NCBI GenBank assembly: GCA_965222525.1
Contig: OZ244955.1
Coordinates: forward strand, 248,001-312,000
Direction: 5' to 3'
Source: CBDCUF01 sp965222525
Lineage (GTDB): Bacteria; Pseudomonadota; Alphaproteobacteria; Rickettsiales; UBA8987
DNA length: 64,000 bases
Position 1 is the stretch's first letter. Each line of letters opens with the position of its first letter. The notes under the pieces are model-generated. The model saw only the letters and a list, made by a program, of their open reading frames with translations, searched no databases and was not told the origin of the DNA. This document shows positions 34,283 through 42,251 of the stretch, one piece after another. The position numbers and the translations under genes are program-made.

Positions 34283-34591
34283 GAGGGTATCTAAATTCTA
34301 CTAGCATGGCCTGCAAATAACTGTTTCCTGCGCTTCCGTTGCTCACGTACGAAAAAAGTACGCTGCGCTACAGTTCTCGGAAACAATTATTTTCGCCACA
34401 TGCTAGCGAATTTATAGTCGTTCCAAATAATTTCCGTGTATTTTACAACCAGCTAGATTTGTATTAGAGCAAGTGAAATTTCGCAGCTCGTAGTTTACCC
34501 TACTTGCAAGAAATTTACACGCAGCTATAAGGCAAATTGAGCAGTTACAAAATACACGGAAATTATTTGGAACGACTATAGATACCCTCTC
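34281..34591. repeat. Palindromic repeat, interrupted by a nested element
   Basis: Outer arms GAGAGGGTATCTA (34281-34293) and TAGATACCCTCTC (34579-34591). Removing the 34415-34578 insert and one copy of TA rejoins GAATTTAGATACCCTCTC, extending the perfect outer stem to 18 bp. The interior (CTGCAAATAACTGTTT, ACGTACG/CGTAC) matches 50969-51110 in inverted orientation. It overlaps the last base pair of the pmbA stop and ends 8 bases before the metF stop. Confidence 0.85.
34415..34578. mobile_element. Non-autonomous MITE with 30-bp terminal inverted repeats
   Basis: 164 bases with perfect 30-bp ends: 34415-34444 begins TAGTCGTTCCAAATAATTTC and 34549-34578 is its exact complement. Flanking TA at 34413-34414 and 34579-34580 is a target-site duplication. 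TA duplication and no coding capacity fit a MITE mobilised by an IS630/Tc1-mariner-type transposase. No transposase is present in the window. It is inserted inside the older palindromic repeat. Confidence 0.85.
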
Positions 34592-34598
34592 AATATTC

Positions 34599-35510
34599 TT
34601 ATAATTTCCGCCGAACACCCAAAATATGACACACGGCGCTTACCAGAAGCGGGCGGTTGAGGGTATAGAAATGGAAATGGTCAACCCCCTCCTCGCGCAG
34701 GATTCTGCACTGTTCCGCCGCTATCATCGCTGATACTATATTACGCATTTTCGGGTTATTGTCAATTCCACCCAGCAGGTTATGCACCCATTCCGGCACT
34801 GTAGCCTGACATTTTTTACAAAAATTCAGAAACATCGAAAAGTTCGATACCAGCGGGATACCCGGAATAATCGGCACATTAACCCCTGCCGCAGCAGCCT
34901 TGTCACGAAAATCCAGAAACAGCCCGGTATCAAAGAAAAGCTGGGTAATTGCGCGGTCAACACCAATATCCGTCTTCTGTTTGAGATATTCCAGGTCTTT
35001 CTCGGCACTTTCCGCCTCGGGATGCACCTCGGGAAAACAGGCCACGGAAATCTCAAAATCCGCTATATTTTTCAAACCTTTAACCAGATCAGCGCAATAA
35101 GCATAACCATCCGGATGCGGTATATATTTTCCCGCCTGGCCAGCATCTTCGGGCGGGTCACCACGCAGTGCCACTATATGCTTTATACCGGAATCCCAGT
35201 ATTCACGGGCAATATCGTCAATCTCCCCGCGGCTTGCCCCTACACATGTCAGATGCACCGCCGGAGTCAGCGAAGTTTCGTCCCTGATGCGCTTTACCGT
35301 ATTATATGTACGCTCACGGGTACTCCCCCCCGCACCGTAAGTAACCGATACAAATTTCGGCTGTAACGCCTCCAGCTCCTTGATGGTATTCCATAAAACC
35401 TGCTCTGCCTCATCATCCTTCGGCGGAAAAAACTCAAAGGATACCTCCGGCGGTGGCAGCTCCAGAAACTCCTCAAACCGGGAGAGATGTTTGTTTAGTG
35501 TTTTGCTCAT
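34599..35510 (-). CDS. metF: 5,10-methylenetetrahydrofolate reductase
   Basis: 303 residues, the bacterial length. FAD-dependent TIM barrel: VSFEFFPPKDDEAEQVLWNT (catalytic Glu in SFEFFPP), FVSVTYGAGGSTRERT, VALRGDPPED, AITQLFFDT. It makes 5-methyl-THF for methionine synthesis. Folate metabolism also includes ygfA and folC in this window. Start ATG 35510. No recognisable SAM riboswitch is seen in the 140 bases upstream. Confidence 0.96.
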   Translation of the reverse strand: MSKTLNKHLSRFEEFLELPPPEVSFEFFPPKDDEAEQVLWNTIKELEALQPKFVSVTYGAGGSTRERTYNTVKRIRDETSLTPAVHLTCVGASRGEIDDIAREYWDSGIKHIVALRGDPPEDAGQAGKYIPHPDGYAYCADLVKGLKNIADFEISVACFPEVHPEAESAEKDLEYLKQKTDIGVDRAITQLFFDTGLFLDFRDKAAAAGVNVPIIPGIPLVSNFSMFLNFCKKCQATVPEWVHNLLGGIDNNPKMRNIVSAMIAAEQCRILREEGVDHFHFYTLNRPLLVSAVCHILGVRRKL

Positions 35511-35685
35511 GGTAATAACTTAAGTTAACATAAAGTTAAGATCGTGACCTTTGCGCAACTCCATAATTGGCAAAACGCCTGTAAGGCAGGTTTTTTGTTT
35601 GTTTTTACCGTTTATATGGTATGCTTTAGCATAAAACAACTATGAAACTGCCTTGGGGAGGGTAGTTTTTATTTGGGATAAAGCT

Positions 35686-36549
35686 ATGTTTGCAAAAAGA
35701 ATATTGCTGTTGTCGGCAGTTTTTTTGGCTGTCGGGTTTCCTGTATATTCATTTGCCGAGGGCGCTCCGGCAGGTGATGTAGTCGCCTCCGAAAAGAAGG
35801 TACCAAAAGTAGTGGTATCGGAAGGAATCGAGGAAGAATTCGAGGACGGTGATTACTACGAGGAAAACGAGGAAGAAATATATAGCGACCCGGCCGATCC
35901 GTATGAAAAATGGAATCGCAAGATCTTCTCGTTCAACGAAACCGTGGATGAGATGTTCCTTGAGCCGATAGCTCGCGGTTACCGTGAGTATATACCGAAA
36001 TGGGGGCGTGACCGGGTAAGCAATTTTGTTGATAATCTCTGGGAGCCGGTGAGTTTCGTAAATAATGTTGCGCAGGGCGATGTTGAAGGTTCGTTCCGCA
36101 ATTTCTGGCGGTTTACCATAAATTCCACTGTAGGTATCGGCGGGCTGTTTGATGTTGCGTCACAGGCCGGTCTGGAGCCGGAGCGTGAGGATTTCGGCCA
36201 GACCATGGGTTATTACGGTGTTGATGGCGGTGCATATATAGTCATTCCGTTTCTCGGCCCTTCAAATACACGGGATGCGGTGGGTACTGTGGTGGATGCC
36301 TTTACCAATCCGGCAAGCTATGCCAGTGCGGGAGCTACGGCCGGTTATCAGGCTATGAAAATTATCAGCAACCGTGAAGAATTGCTCGACATCACCGACG
36401 AAATTGACAAAAACTCTTTTGACCCTTATGCTACTATCAAGAGCGGGTATACGCAGCACAGGAAAAAAGCAATCCGCGATGGGGAGATTGCTGAAGGGCT
36501 GGATAGCATGGAGCCAAGTGCAGGTAGTGGTTTTTCCCTGTTTGAGTAA
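35686..36549 (+). CDS. mlaA: MlaA family protein (VacJ), non-lipoprotein variant
   Basis: 287 residues from ATG 35686. MlaA core: DPYEKWNRKIFSFNETVDEM, VSNFVDNLWEPVSFVNNVAQ, TINSTVGIGGLFDVASQAGL, EDFGQTMGYYGVDGGAYIVI, PFLGPSNTRD. It removes misplaced phospholipids from the outer leaflet of the outer membrane. The signal peptide ends in YSFAEG and contains no lipobox Cys, whereas MlaA is usually a lipoprotein. An acidic segment (EEEFEDGDYYEENEEE) follows. The gene is 38 bases before mlaC. Confidence 0.92.
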   Translation: MFAKRILLLSAVFLAVGFPVYSFAEGAPAGDVVASEKKVPKVVVSEGIEEEFEDGDYYEENEEEIYSDPADPYEKWNRKIFSFNETVDEMFLEPIARGYREYIPKWGRDRVSNFVDNLWEPVSFVNNVAQGDVEGSFRNFWRFTINSTVGIGGLFDVASQAGLEPEREDFGQTMGYYGVDGGAYIVIPFLGPSNTRDAVGTVVDAFTNPASYASAGATAGYQAMKIISNREELLDITDEIDKNSFDPYATIKSGYTQHRKKAIRDGEIAEGLDSMEPSAGSGFSLFE

Positions 36550-36587
36550 CTTATCCGTATAAACCAGGGGTATAATCAGGAGGAGAT

Positions 36588-37259
36588 ATGAATATGAGGA
36601 AATTATTTCTGGCATTATGTGTAACGCCAATACTGTTTTCTGGTACAATACCGGTTTTTGCTTCCGGTAACGAGGTAGCCGTCGGTGAATCCGCGTCTGG
36701 CAGTTCTCAGGAAATGGAAGGTGCACGTGATTTCGTCAAGGGTTTGAGTGCGCAGACGTTTTCTATCATAGAAAACGCCGAACTGAAGGATGTGCAAAAG
36801 AAAGACTCCCTGAAGGATTTATTCAGGCAGAATGTCGACGTCAACTGGATGGCCAGGTTCGTTATGGGCAAGCATTTCCGCAAGATAAAGTCTGATAAGA
36901 CACGACAGCATTATGTCAGCCTGTATGGTGACTATCTGGTGGAGAGCTATATACCGAAATTCCGTGAGTTTTCCGGTGAAAAGTTTAATATTATCAAAAT
37001 CCGCAAGGATGACGAGGGGGAGTATACCGTGTTTACCGAGCTGGTTCCACCGACACCTGATGCTCCCAGTACCAAGGTGGATTATAAAATCCACAAGAAA
37101 AGTGATGCGGAATATAAAATCGTTGATGTTATTGGCGAGGGGGTAAGCCTTATTACCACCCAGCGCTCGGATTTCGGCGGCATGATTTCCCGCAAAGGAG
37201 TCAAATTCTTCATAGAAAGGCTGGAAGCCAAGGTTAACAAGATGAAGGCGGCAAGTTAG
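36588..37259 (+). CDS. mlaC: Phospholipid-binding protein MlaC
   Basis: 223 residues, signal peptide ending near PVFASG. MlaC/Ttg2D fold: GARDFVKGLSAQTFSIIENA, LFRQNVDVNWMARFVMGKHF, QHYVSLYGDYLVESYIPKF, IVDVIGEGVSLITTQRSDFG. It ferries phospholipid between MlaA and the inner-membrane MlaFEDB complex, whose genes are not in view. Strong AGGAGG site. The 3' end overlaps the convergent sugar-transferase gene by 26 bases. Confidence 0.93.
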   Translation: MNMRKLFLALCVTPILFSGTIPVFASGNEVAVGESASGSSQEMEGARDFVKGLSAQTFSIIENAELKDVQKKDSLKDLFRQNVDVNWMARFVMGKHFRKIKSDKTRQHYVSLYGDYLVESYIPKFREFSGEKFNIIKIRKDDEGEYTVFTELVPPTPDAPSTKVDYKIHKKSDAEYKIVDVIGEGVSLITTQRSDFGGMISRKGVKFFIERLEAKVNKMKAAS

Positions 37260-37884
37260 GTTTTCCCGAGCGCCGTCTGCCAATCCCGAGGAATTTCCTG
37301 GCAGTCCACCATAGAATCCGCATGTCCAGCCAGAAATTATGGTGGCGGACGTAAAACATGTTATAGCGGAATTTATAGGGCAGGATACGGTTGATATATT
37401 CGCTCTCACCGTCCTCACCGGCAGCGGCCAACATACGTTCCTCCTTCTCATGAAACAGGATTGAAGCAAAGCCGGTCAGGCCGGGTTTTACGCTGGTAAT
37501 TTTGCGGTATTGCTCTGGATAAATCTCGATATATTTCGGCAATTGTGCCCGCGGTCCTACCATGCTGATATCACCGCGCAATACATTATAAAGCTGTGGC
37601 AATTCATCCAGCCGGTATTTGCGCAGGAATGTCCCCACCCTGGTAATCCGGTTTTTCTTGGCATTATGGGTAATACCGTCATCCTTCACCGGGTCATTTT
37701 CCACCCGCATGGTACGGAATTTATAAAAAGTAAAAGGCTGCAAGTCTTTCTTGATACGGGTTTGTGTATGAATCACCGGCCCTGGAGAGCTGAACTTCAC
37801 CATAATTGCAATCATCAGCATAAGTGGTGATAGCGCCACCAGCAGCAAGGATGATGATACTATGTCGAATAGTCGTTTTATCAT
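37234..37884 (-). CDS. Initiating sugar-phosphate transferase (WbaP/EpsL family)
   Basis: 216 residues. N-terminal membrane segment (re-entrant type, LLLVALSPLMLMIAIMVKF) then the bacterial sugar-transferase core: FYKFRTMRV, RYRLDELPQLYNVLRGDISM, VGPRAQLPKYIEIYPEQYR, KPGLTGFASI. It transfers a hexose-1-phosphate to undecaprenyl phosphate to start a surface polysaccharide repeat. It is the last gene of a minus-strand cluster with an ABC exporter and a PLP sugar dehydratase. Confidence 0.9.
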   Translation of the reverse strand: MIKRLFDIVSSSLLLVALSPLMLMIAIMVKFSSPGPVIHTQTRIKKDLQPFTFYKFRTMRVENDPVKDDGITHNAKKNRITRVGTFLRKYRLDELPQLYNVLRGDISMVGPRAQLPKYIEIYPEQYRKITSVKPGLTGFASILFHEKEERMLAAAGEDGESEYINRILPYKFRYNMFYVRHHNFWLDMRILWWTARKFLGIGRRRSGKPNLPPSSC

Positions 37885-37904
37885 GGTGGCTTGTGGTAAT
37901 GCAT

Positions 37905-38061
37905 TGTCACCCCGGATGGCATGCTTTCTCCAAATCTATGATTTGGCAAGAAAGCACCATTCTCGGGGTTACAGGTAAGTAACGTGAATGTGTAATAACC
38001 CCGAGAACGCTATTTTCTGACTACATCAAAGATGTAGAGAAAATATGCGTCCGGGGTGACA
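37905..38061. repeat. CACCCCGGA repeat family (copy 1)
   Basis: 157 bases with ends TGTCACCCCGGATG and CGTCCGGGGTGACA. Inner hairpins (CCAAATCTATGATTTGG; CTACATCAAAGATGTAG) and a central CTCGGGGTTA/TAACCCCGAG pair give a cruciform-like unit. It closely matches 61727-61884 in inverted orientation. It lies between two genes of the polysaccharide cluster. Confidence 0.88.
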
Positions 38062-38075
38062 AATTAACGTACTGG

Positions 38076-38861
38076 TTAAAAATAATAAACGACCCGCCTG
38101 GCGAGTTTCTTTTGTATAATAACAGCTATAACTACCATAATTGCAGCTATTGAAAATGCCATCGTCATCTGCGTAACAGAGGGAAACGTACCATAATATA
38201 CAAATTCCTGCATCGGTTTTATCAGAATATAAAACGGGTTATACTCAAAATACACCATATACTCCGCAGGTATTGCCGAGGCCGGATATACAATGGGAAT
38301 TGTCCAGAATAAAGCGTTAAAAGCTACTGTCAGCAAATGGTGCAGATCATTGGCATATGGGGCAATATACGCTACTGCTATAGCAGCAAAAATCGTGAAC
38401 AATATGATGGGAAGCACTACCAGCGGCCATAGCAGGAATACTGTCAGGCTGAAAGTGCCGGTAATCAGGCCGACTGCCAGATACATCATTGAAAATGATA
38501 CGACCAGCGTATAAAGCGCAACAGCCACATCGGAAATTATGAAGATAGTCTTCGGCAGCATACATCCGCCCTTTATCAGCCCGCCATGTGACACCAGCGA
38601 GTTTGCCCCCAGCGTCACCCCTGATACTATAAAAATCCAGGGCAGCAACCCGCTTACCAGCAGCAACACGTAATTATCCATGTCAAAGCGCAATATTGTC
38701 GAGAATACGATTGACAGTACGATTACCTGCACAGTCGGCTGGATGAGAGTCCACAACACACCCAGAAACGACCCGCGATACTGCTTCTTCAGAGAAAGCT
38801 CGGACAGGAACAATAGAGATTTGAAATAGTTCCTGTCGAGTCTTGAAATTATATTCAACAT
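38076..38861 (-). CDS. ABC-2 type polysaccharide export permease (Wzm-like)
   Basis: 261 residues with six membrane helices and an N-terminal amphipathic segment; FLSELSLKKQYRGSFLGVLW and NPFYILIKPMQEFVYYGTFP are typical of Wzm/KpsM/TagG permeases. It forms the channel through which a lipid-linked polysaccharide is moved across the inner membrane. The gene follows its ATPase by one base, a standard pairing. Confidence 0.9.
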   Translation of the reverse strand: MLNIISRLDRNYFKSLLFLSELSLKKQYRGSFLGVLWTLIQPTVQVIVLSIVFSTILRFDMDNYVLLLVSGLLPWIFIVSGVTLGANSLVSHGGLIKGGCMLPKTIFIISDVAVALYTLVVSFSMMYLAVGLITGTFSLTVFLLWPLVVLPIILFTIFAAIAVAYIAPYANDLHHLLTVAFNALFWTIPIVYPASAIPAEYMVYFEYNPFYILIKPMQEFVYYGTFPSVTQMTMAFSIAAIMVVIAVIIQKKLARRVVYYF

Positions 38862-38862
38862 A

Positions 38863-39606
38863 TCAGTTGGCAGTTGACCGATTATACTCCCCTATCACCT
38901 CTTCTGGCTTACCGTCCATAACAATTTTGCCACCCTGCATCCATATACAGCGATTGCACACATTCTCAATTACATCGGTGCTGTGATTGACCATTAAGGC
39001 AACTGACACCGAATCCAGTTTTTCCTTTATCAATGCAGTGGCTTTCTGCTGAAAACCAACATCACCGGTAGCAAATATCTCATCAAGTATCAATATCTCC
39101 GGCTCCTGGAACACCGCCAGTGCAAATGCCAACCGCGCCCGCATCCCGGTACTATATGCTTTCAAAGGCTGGTCTATACTTTCCCGCAATTCGGTAAATT
39201 CTATAACCTTTTCCTCAACGTCACGATTGTAATGTACAAGCTGGCCGGTATATAGCAGGCCAATCCTGATATTCTGACGGCCGGTGAATTCCGGCTCAAG
39301 CCCCATTCCCATCTCGATAATCGGGGTAATCTTGCCGGTGATACTAACCGTACCGCTGGTTGGCGGGTAAATTCCGGCTATTACTTTCAGCAGTGAACTT
39401 TTGCCGGAACCGTTGCGACCGATAATTCCTACCCGTTCGCCATGATTCACATCCAGAGACACCCCCTGCAGGATTTTTATGCAAGTATCACGCCCGCCGA
39501 CCTTACCCTTGCCCACAACCATCTGCTTCAGGCTCTGTGCCCGCAACAGCGTATCCACACCATCAACATGAATATCTTTCAGATGGATCTTTGCCTTTTC
39601 TGTCAT
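38863..39606 (-). CDS. ABC-type polysaccharide export ATPase (Wzt/TagH-like)
   Basis: 247 residues. Walker A GRNGSGKSS, signature YSTGMRARL (in place of LSGGQ, usual for this subfamily), Walker B EILILDEIFATGD, and the H-loop MVNHSTDVIE. There is no C-terminal carbohydrate-binding domain, so it is the short KpsT/TagH type rather than a full O9a-type Wzt. The ATG start lies inside the outer arm of a repeat (39601-39747), which also supplies a GGA-containing leader in front of it. Confidence 0.92.
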   Translation of the reverse strand: MTEKAKIHLKDIHVDGVDTLLRAQSLKQMVVGKGKVGGRDTCIKILQGVSLDVNHGERVGIIGRNGSGKSSLLKVIAGIYPPTSGTVSITGKITPIIEMGMGLEPEFTGRQNIRIGLLYTGQLVHYNRDVEEKVIEFTELRESIDQPLKAYSTGMRARLAFALAVFQEPEILILDEIFATGDVGFQQKATALIKEKLDSVSVALMVNHSTDVIENVCNRCIWMQGGKIVMDGKPEEVIGEYNRSTAN

Positions 39607-39747
39607 CCTGAACTTGTTTCAGGATCTATCAAGCAGAGTCCTGATAATAGTAATTGCAACTAATCTTATCAAAATTTCAAACTGACCATCAATTAATATG
39701 GATTCCGTTGTTGAATGGATGGATCCTTCACCTCGTTCAGGATGACA
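39601..39747. repeat. MITE-like repeat, CATCCTGAAC family (copy 3)
   Basis: 147 bases, arms TGTCATCCTGAACTTGTTTC and GTTCAGGATGACA (right arm degraded to ACCTCGTTC). Interior matches the other copies (ATCAAAATTTCAAACTGACC; TGGATGGATCC). Its left arm contains the start codon of the ABC ATPase gene on the opposite strand. Confidence 0.82.
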
Positions 39748-39761
39748 ACCAACTCCGCCTG

Positions 39762-41054
39762 CTACGCCACCCTTCTTGACTCCTGTGAATCCATGAATTC
39801 TGCAATTGCACCGACCACATATTCCCTTGCATTTGTATCAATCGCATGATGGCAGCCGAATGCAAAACCGTTCTGCATTATATTATCAGAATTTTCGCTA
39901 GTACCGGCAATGCGATGCTCATAATGCTCAAATACAGGATGGCGGGCAATATTACCTGCTATAACAGGGCGGGTTTCTATGTTACGTTGTTTGAGGTGTG
40001 CAGTTATATCAGCAACATCAAACGGGGCGCTATCCTTAACAATTATCCCGAACCCGAACCAGCTTGATTCTGCACCGGCAGTTTCATCCTGAAACGCAAA
40101 GAACTCGCTGAACTTATCCAGTTCCCGCCGGAAAAATGCTGCATTCTCCCTGCGGGTAATAACAATCCTGTCCAGCTTGGGAAGTTGCACAGAGCCCATA
40201 GCCGCCTGACATTCGGTAGGACGCAAATTATACCCCAGATTGACAAAAATAAACCGAGGATCGATATCAGGATATTTTTCGACATATTGCTGGTGGTTAT
40301 CGGCTTCCCGCGACCAGCCATGTGCCCGCATAATTCTCATGGTCTCGGCCAGTTCATGTTCATCGGTTACGCAAATCCCGCCCTCCAGCGTAGTAATGTG
40401 ATGCGAATAATAGAAGCTGAAAGTCCCGATACGCCCGAAACTTCCCACCGGCTTACCCTTGTAAACCCCTCCCATAGCCTCACAGCAATCTTCTATAACC
40501 TGTAAATCATGTCGTCCGGCGATATCCATAATCGCATCCATATCACAGGGATTACCATATACATGTACCGGCATTATCGCCCTGGTTTTGTCGGAAATAG
40601 CCGACTCCAGCTTGTTTAAATCAAAATTCCATGTGTCCGGCTCGCAATCGACAATAACCGGCACCAGCCCGCTTTGAATCACCGGCCATACCGTTGTCGA
40701 CCATGACAGCGCAGGGACAATCACCTCATCGCCGGGTTTAAGCGGATTGCTGGTCTGCGGATTGGCTATAGCAGCCACTGCCAGTAAATTGGCCGAGGAA
40801 CCGGAATTATTCATCACACCATATTTATACCCGAATTTCGACGCATATTCGCCCTCAAACTGCTTTACCTTCCTGCCCATAGTAACAAAAGTGGAAAGCA
40901 TTGGCTGGATTGCAGCAAATATCTCCTCAGTACCGAATGTCGGCTCATGCAACCGTACCACCGGCCTATCCGGATTAAATGTAAAGTCATGCTGCGCATT
41001 GCAATATGACTCTATTGCTTGCTCTATATTATCCAGTAATTCCTGTCCTGACAT
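39762..41054 (-). CDS. PLP-dependent sugar 3-dehydratase (ColD/RfbH-like), DegT/DnrJ fold
   Basis: 430 residues of the DegT/DnrJ/EryC1/StrS fold, with NNSGSSANLLAVAAI, VIEDCCEAMGG (PLP-binding Asp) and TFSFYYSHHITTLEGG. The position that carries the Schiff-base Lys in aminotransferases is His218 (SHHITT). This replacement is the hallmark of the ColD and RfbH (CDP-6-deoxyglucose dehydratase E1) sugar 3-dehydratases. The Cys cluster that holds the 2Fe-2S centre in E1 is not visible, which favours the ColD type. It would feed a 3,6-dideoxy sugar into the polysaccharide exported by the downstream genes. Substrate unknown. Confidence 0.82.
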   Translation of the reverse strand: MSGQELLDNIEQAIESYCNAQHDFTFNPDRPVVRLHEPTFGTEEIFAAIQPMLSTFVTMGRKVKQFEGEYASKFGYKYGVMNNSGSSANLLAVAAIANPQTSNPLKPGDEVIVPALSWSTTVWPVIQSGLVPVIVDCEPDTWNFDLNKLESAISDKTRAIMPVHVYGNPCDMDAIMDIAGRHDLQVIEDCCEAMGGVYKGKPVGSFGRIGTFSFYYSHHITTLEGGICVTDEHELAETMRIMRAHGWSREADNHQQYVEKYPDIDPRFIFVNLGYNLRPTECQAAMGSVQLPKLDRIVITRRENAAFFRRELDKFSEFFAFQDETAGAESSWFGFGIIVKDSAPFDVADITAHLKQRNIETRPVIAGNIARHPVFEHYEHRIAGTSENSDNIMQNGFAFGCHHAIDTNAREYVVGAIAEFMDSQESRRVA

Positions 41055-41076
41055 CTTTATTTCCTTTGGTTGCAGT

Positions 41077-41412
41077 TTATACCCTGTCCTGATGGGATTG
41101 CATATACGAACGCAAAACAGCGTTCATCGTGCTTTGATAGCCGCGCCCCTGTTCACGATACCAGGCCAGCACATCAGCATCAACCCGCATATATAAAGGC
41201 TCTTTAGGGGGTGTTACCGAAACTATCAAGTCATCCCAATCCTCTACACTGGGAGAAAGTGCCGCATCTTTATCACCTTTCCGAACTACCCTGGCTTCTT
41301 CCCTTGTCATGGAGTTAATTTTATCCCAGTCAGTTGCAGATTTACCTTCCTCCCGAAGCTTTTTAATCTCCTTTTCCGAATAGCGCGCAGTATTTTTTGA
41401 TTTCCGTGTCAT
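41077..41412 (-). CDS. brnA: BrnA family antitoxin (second pair)
   Basis: 111 residues: a charged N-terminal part, then EPLYMRVDADVLAWYREQGR and GYQSTMNAVLRSYMQ, a BrnA/ribbon-helix-helix C-terminal domain. It overlaps the toxin gene upstream by 50 bases (start ATG 41412 inside it). It is diverged from the BrnA at 11051 and longer at the N-terminus. Confidence 0.85.
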   Translation of the reverse strand: MTRKSKNTARYSEKEIKKLREEGKSATDWDKINSMTREEARVVRKGDKDAALSPSVEDWDDLIVSVTPPKEPLYMRVDADVLAWYREQGRGYQSTMNAVLRSYMQSHQDRV

Positions 41413-41641
41413 CTGCCCTGTGTGTTGAAATTATCCTTTTATTTTCACCTCGTGCTGTCCATACCACAACCCAAAGGCGCCCTTCTATTTCACCAACCGT
41501 TGCAAACCGCTCCTCACTATTACGTGGCGAAAGGTAAGTATATTCGGGACGGCCATCGAATAACTGCACCGCATCAATAAAATCCATACCGTGCTTTTCA
41601 ATATTCAACAGCCTTTTTCTTTCATCCCACTCATACATCAT
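41363..41641 (-). CDS. brnT: BrnT family toxin (second pair)
   Basis: 92 residues: MMYEWDERKRLLNIEKHGMD has the family's WDE-K---N--KHGM-F pattern, with RLWVVVWTARGENKRIIS and the C-terminal THRADDTEIKKY. It is a RelE-fold mRNA-interferase candidate. No ribosome site is seen: a perfect palindrome and a -35/-10 (TTGACA ... TATAAT) run right up to the ATG, so the message is leaderless or starts very close. Confidence 0.88.
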   Translation of the reverse strand: MMYEWDERKRLLNIEKHGMDFIDAVQLFDGRPEYTYLSPRNSEERFATVGEIEGRLWVVVWTARGENKRIISTHRADDTEIKKYCALFGKGD

Positions 41642-41642
41642 T

Positions 41643-41663
41643 ATATATACAAATTGTATATAT
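41643..41663 (-). promoter_or_regulatory. Palindromic operator overlapping the second brnT promoter
   Basis: Perfect inverted repeat ATATATACAA-A-TTGTATATAT (10-bp arms) between TTGACA (41669-41664 on the minus strand) and TATAAT (41645-41640), the latter overlapping the start codon. The placement is ideal for BrnA autorepression. Confidence 0.6.
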
Positions 41664-41680
41664 TGTCAAGCCCCGGCACA

Positions 41681-41905
41681 TCACATACTCGATTCAACTT
41701 CCAGATATTTTCCTTCAAGCTGGCTATATTCATCCGGCGTAAACCATGGTAGTTGCTCACTGGGCTGGTCGTAGAGGTTAAGCAATATCAGATTATCAGT
41801 AGTAGTGCGGAAATAACGCACATCCTTATTGAGGGTAAAATTCCTGCCATCCCTGGTATTACCCGAATAATCCTCAACACATTTTATAACAGCATCCGGT
41901 TTCAT
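41681..41905 (-). CDS. Small hypothetical protein
   Basis: 74 residues, soluble, no recognised family. Notable: NTRDGRNFTLNKDVRYFRTT and PWFTPDEYSQLEGKYLE. A perfect ribosome site (AAAGGAGG) lies before ATG 41905, so it is very likely a real gene. It stands alone between BrnT and the small-protein gene at 42095. A short CTAGAGTC repeat lies just upstream. Confidence 0.7.
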   Translation of the reverse strand: MKPDAVIKCVEDYSGNTRDGRNFTLNKDVRYFRTTTDNLILLNLYDQPSEQLPWFTPDEYSQLEGKYLEVESSM

Positions 41906-42094
41906 AATCGGCCTCCTTTTGATTAGTGACTAGTAGTTAGAATCTAGAGTCTGGTGTTTGATTGCCAGCCGTTATTTACAAGGTTTTTTGTTCTATTACA
42001 AGAGTGAGAAAACGTTATGCGGTTAAAAATTATGGTTTACAAAGAATAAGGAAAATGGGAGAATGGTGCTATATAAGCCTTCAGGAGACACATC

Positions 42095-42205
42095 ATGCAC
42101 GGAGTATATATCGGAGCGATAATATTTTTTACGGTAGCAATGGCGATTGCCTTTATGATTCCGGTGAAATTATGCGGTGACAACCCGCACAGGGCGGATG
42201 ACTAA
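42095..42205 (+). CDS. Unlisted 36-residue membrane protein
   Basis: ATG 42095 with a CAGGAG site 9 bases upstream, ending at TAA 42203. The product has one membrane helix (about residues 5-23, YIGAIIFFTVAMAIAFMIP) and a polar C-terminal tail KLCGDNPHRADD with a single Cys. It does not resemble the overlapping frame. Similar tiny single-helix proteins are often subunits or regulators of larger membrane complexes; no partner is evident. Confidence 0.65.
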   Translation: MHGVYIGAIIFFTVAMAIAFMIPVKLCGDNPHRADD

Positions 42206-42251
42206 AAGCAGGTTCCTTGCGCTTACCGACTGAATGATCTGCGCCACGCCA

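Noticed and set aside
35511..35650. Possible SAM riboswitch or small RNA upstream of metF (short CCTG/CAGG hairpin with a T-run near 35578-35600).
   Set aside because: No SAM-II or other riboswitch core could be recognised, and the hairpin is weak (4 bp).
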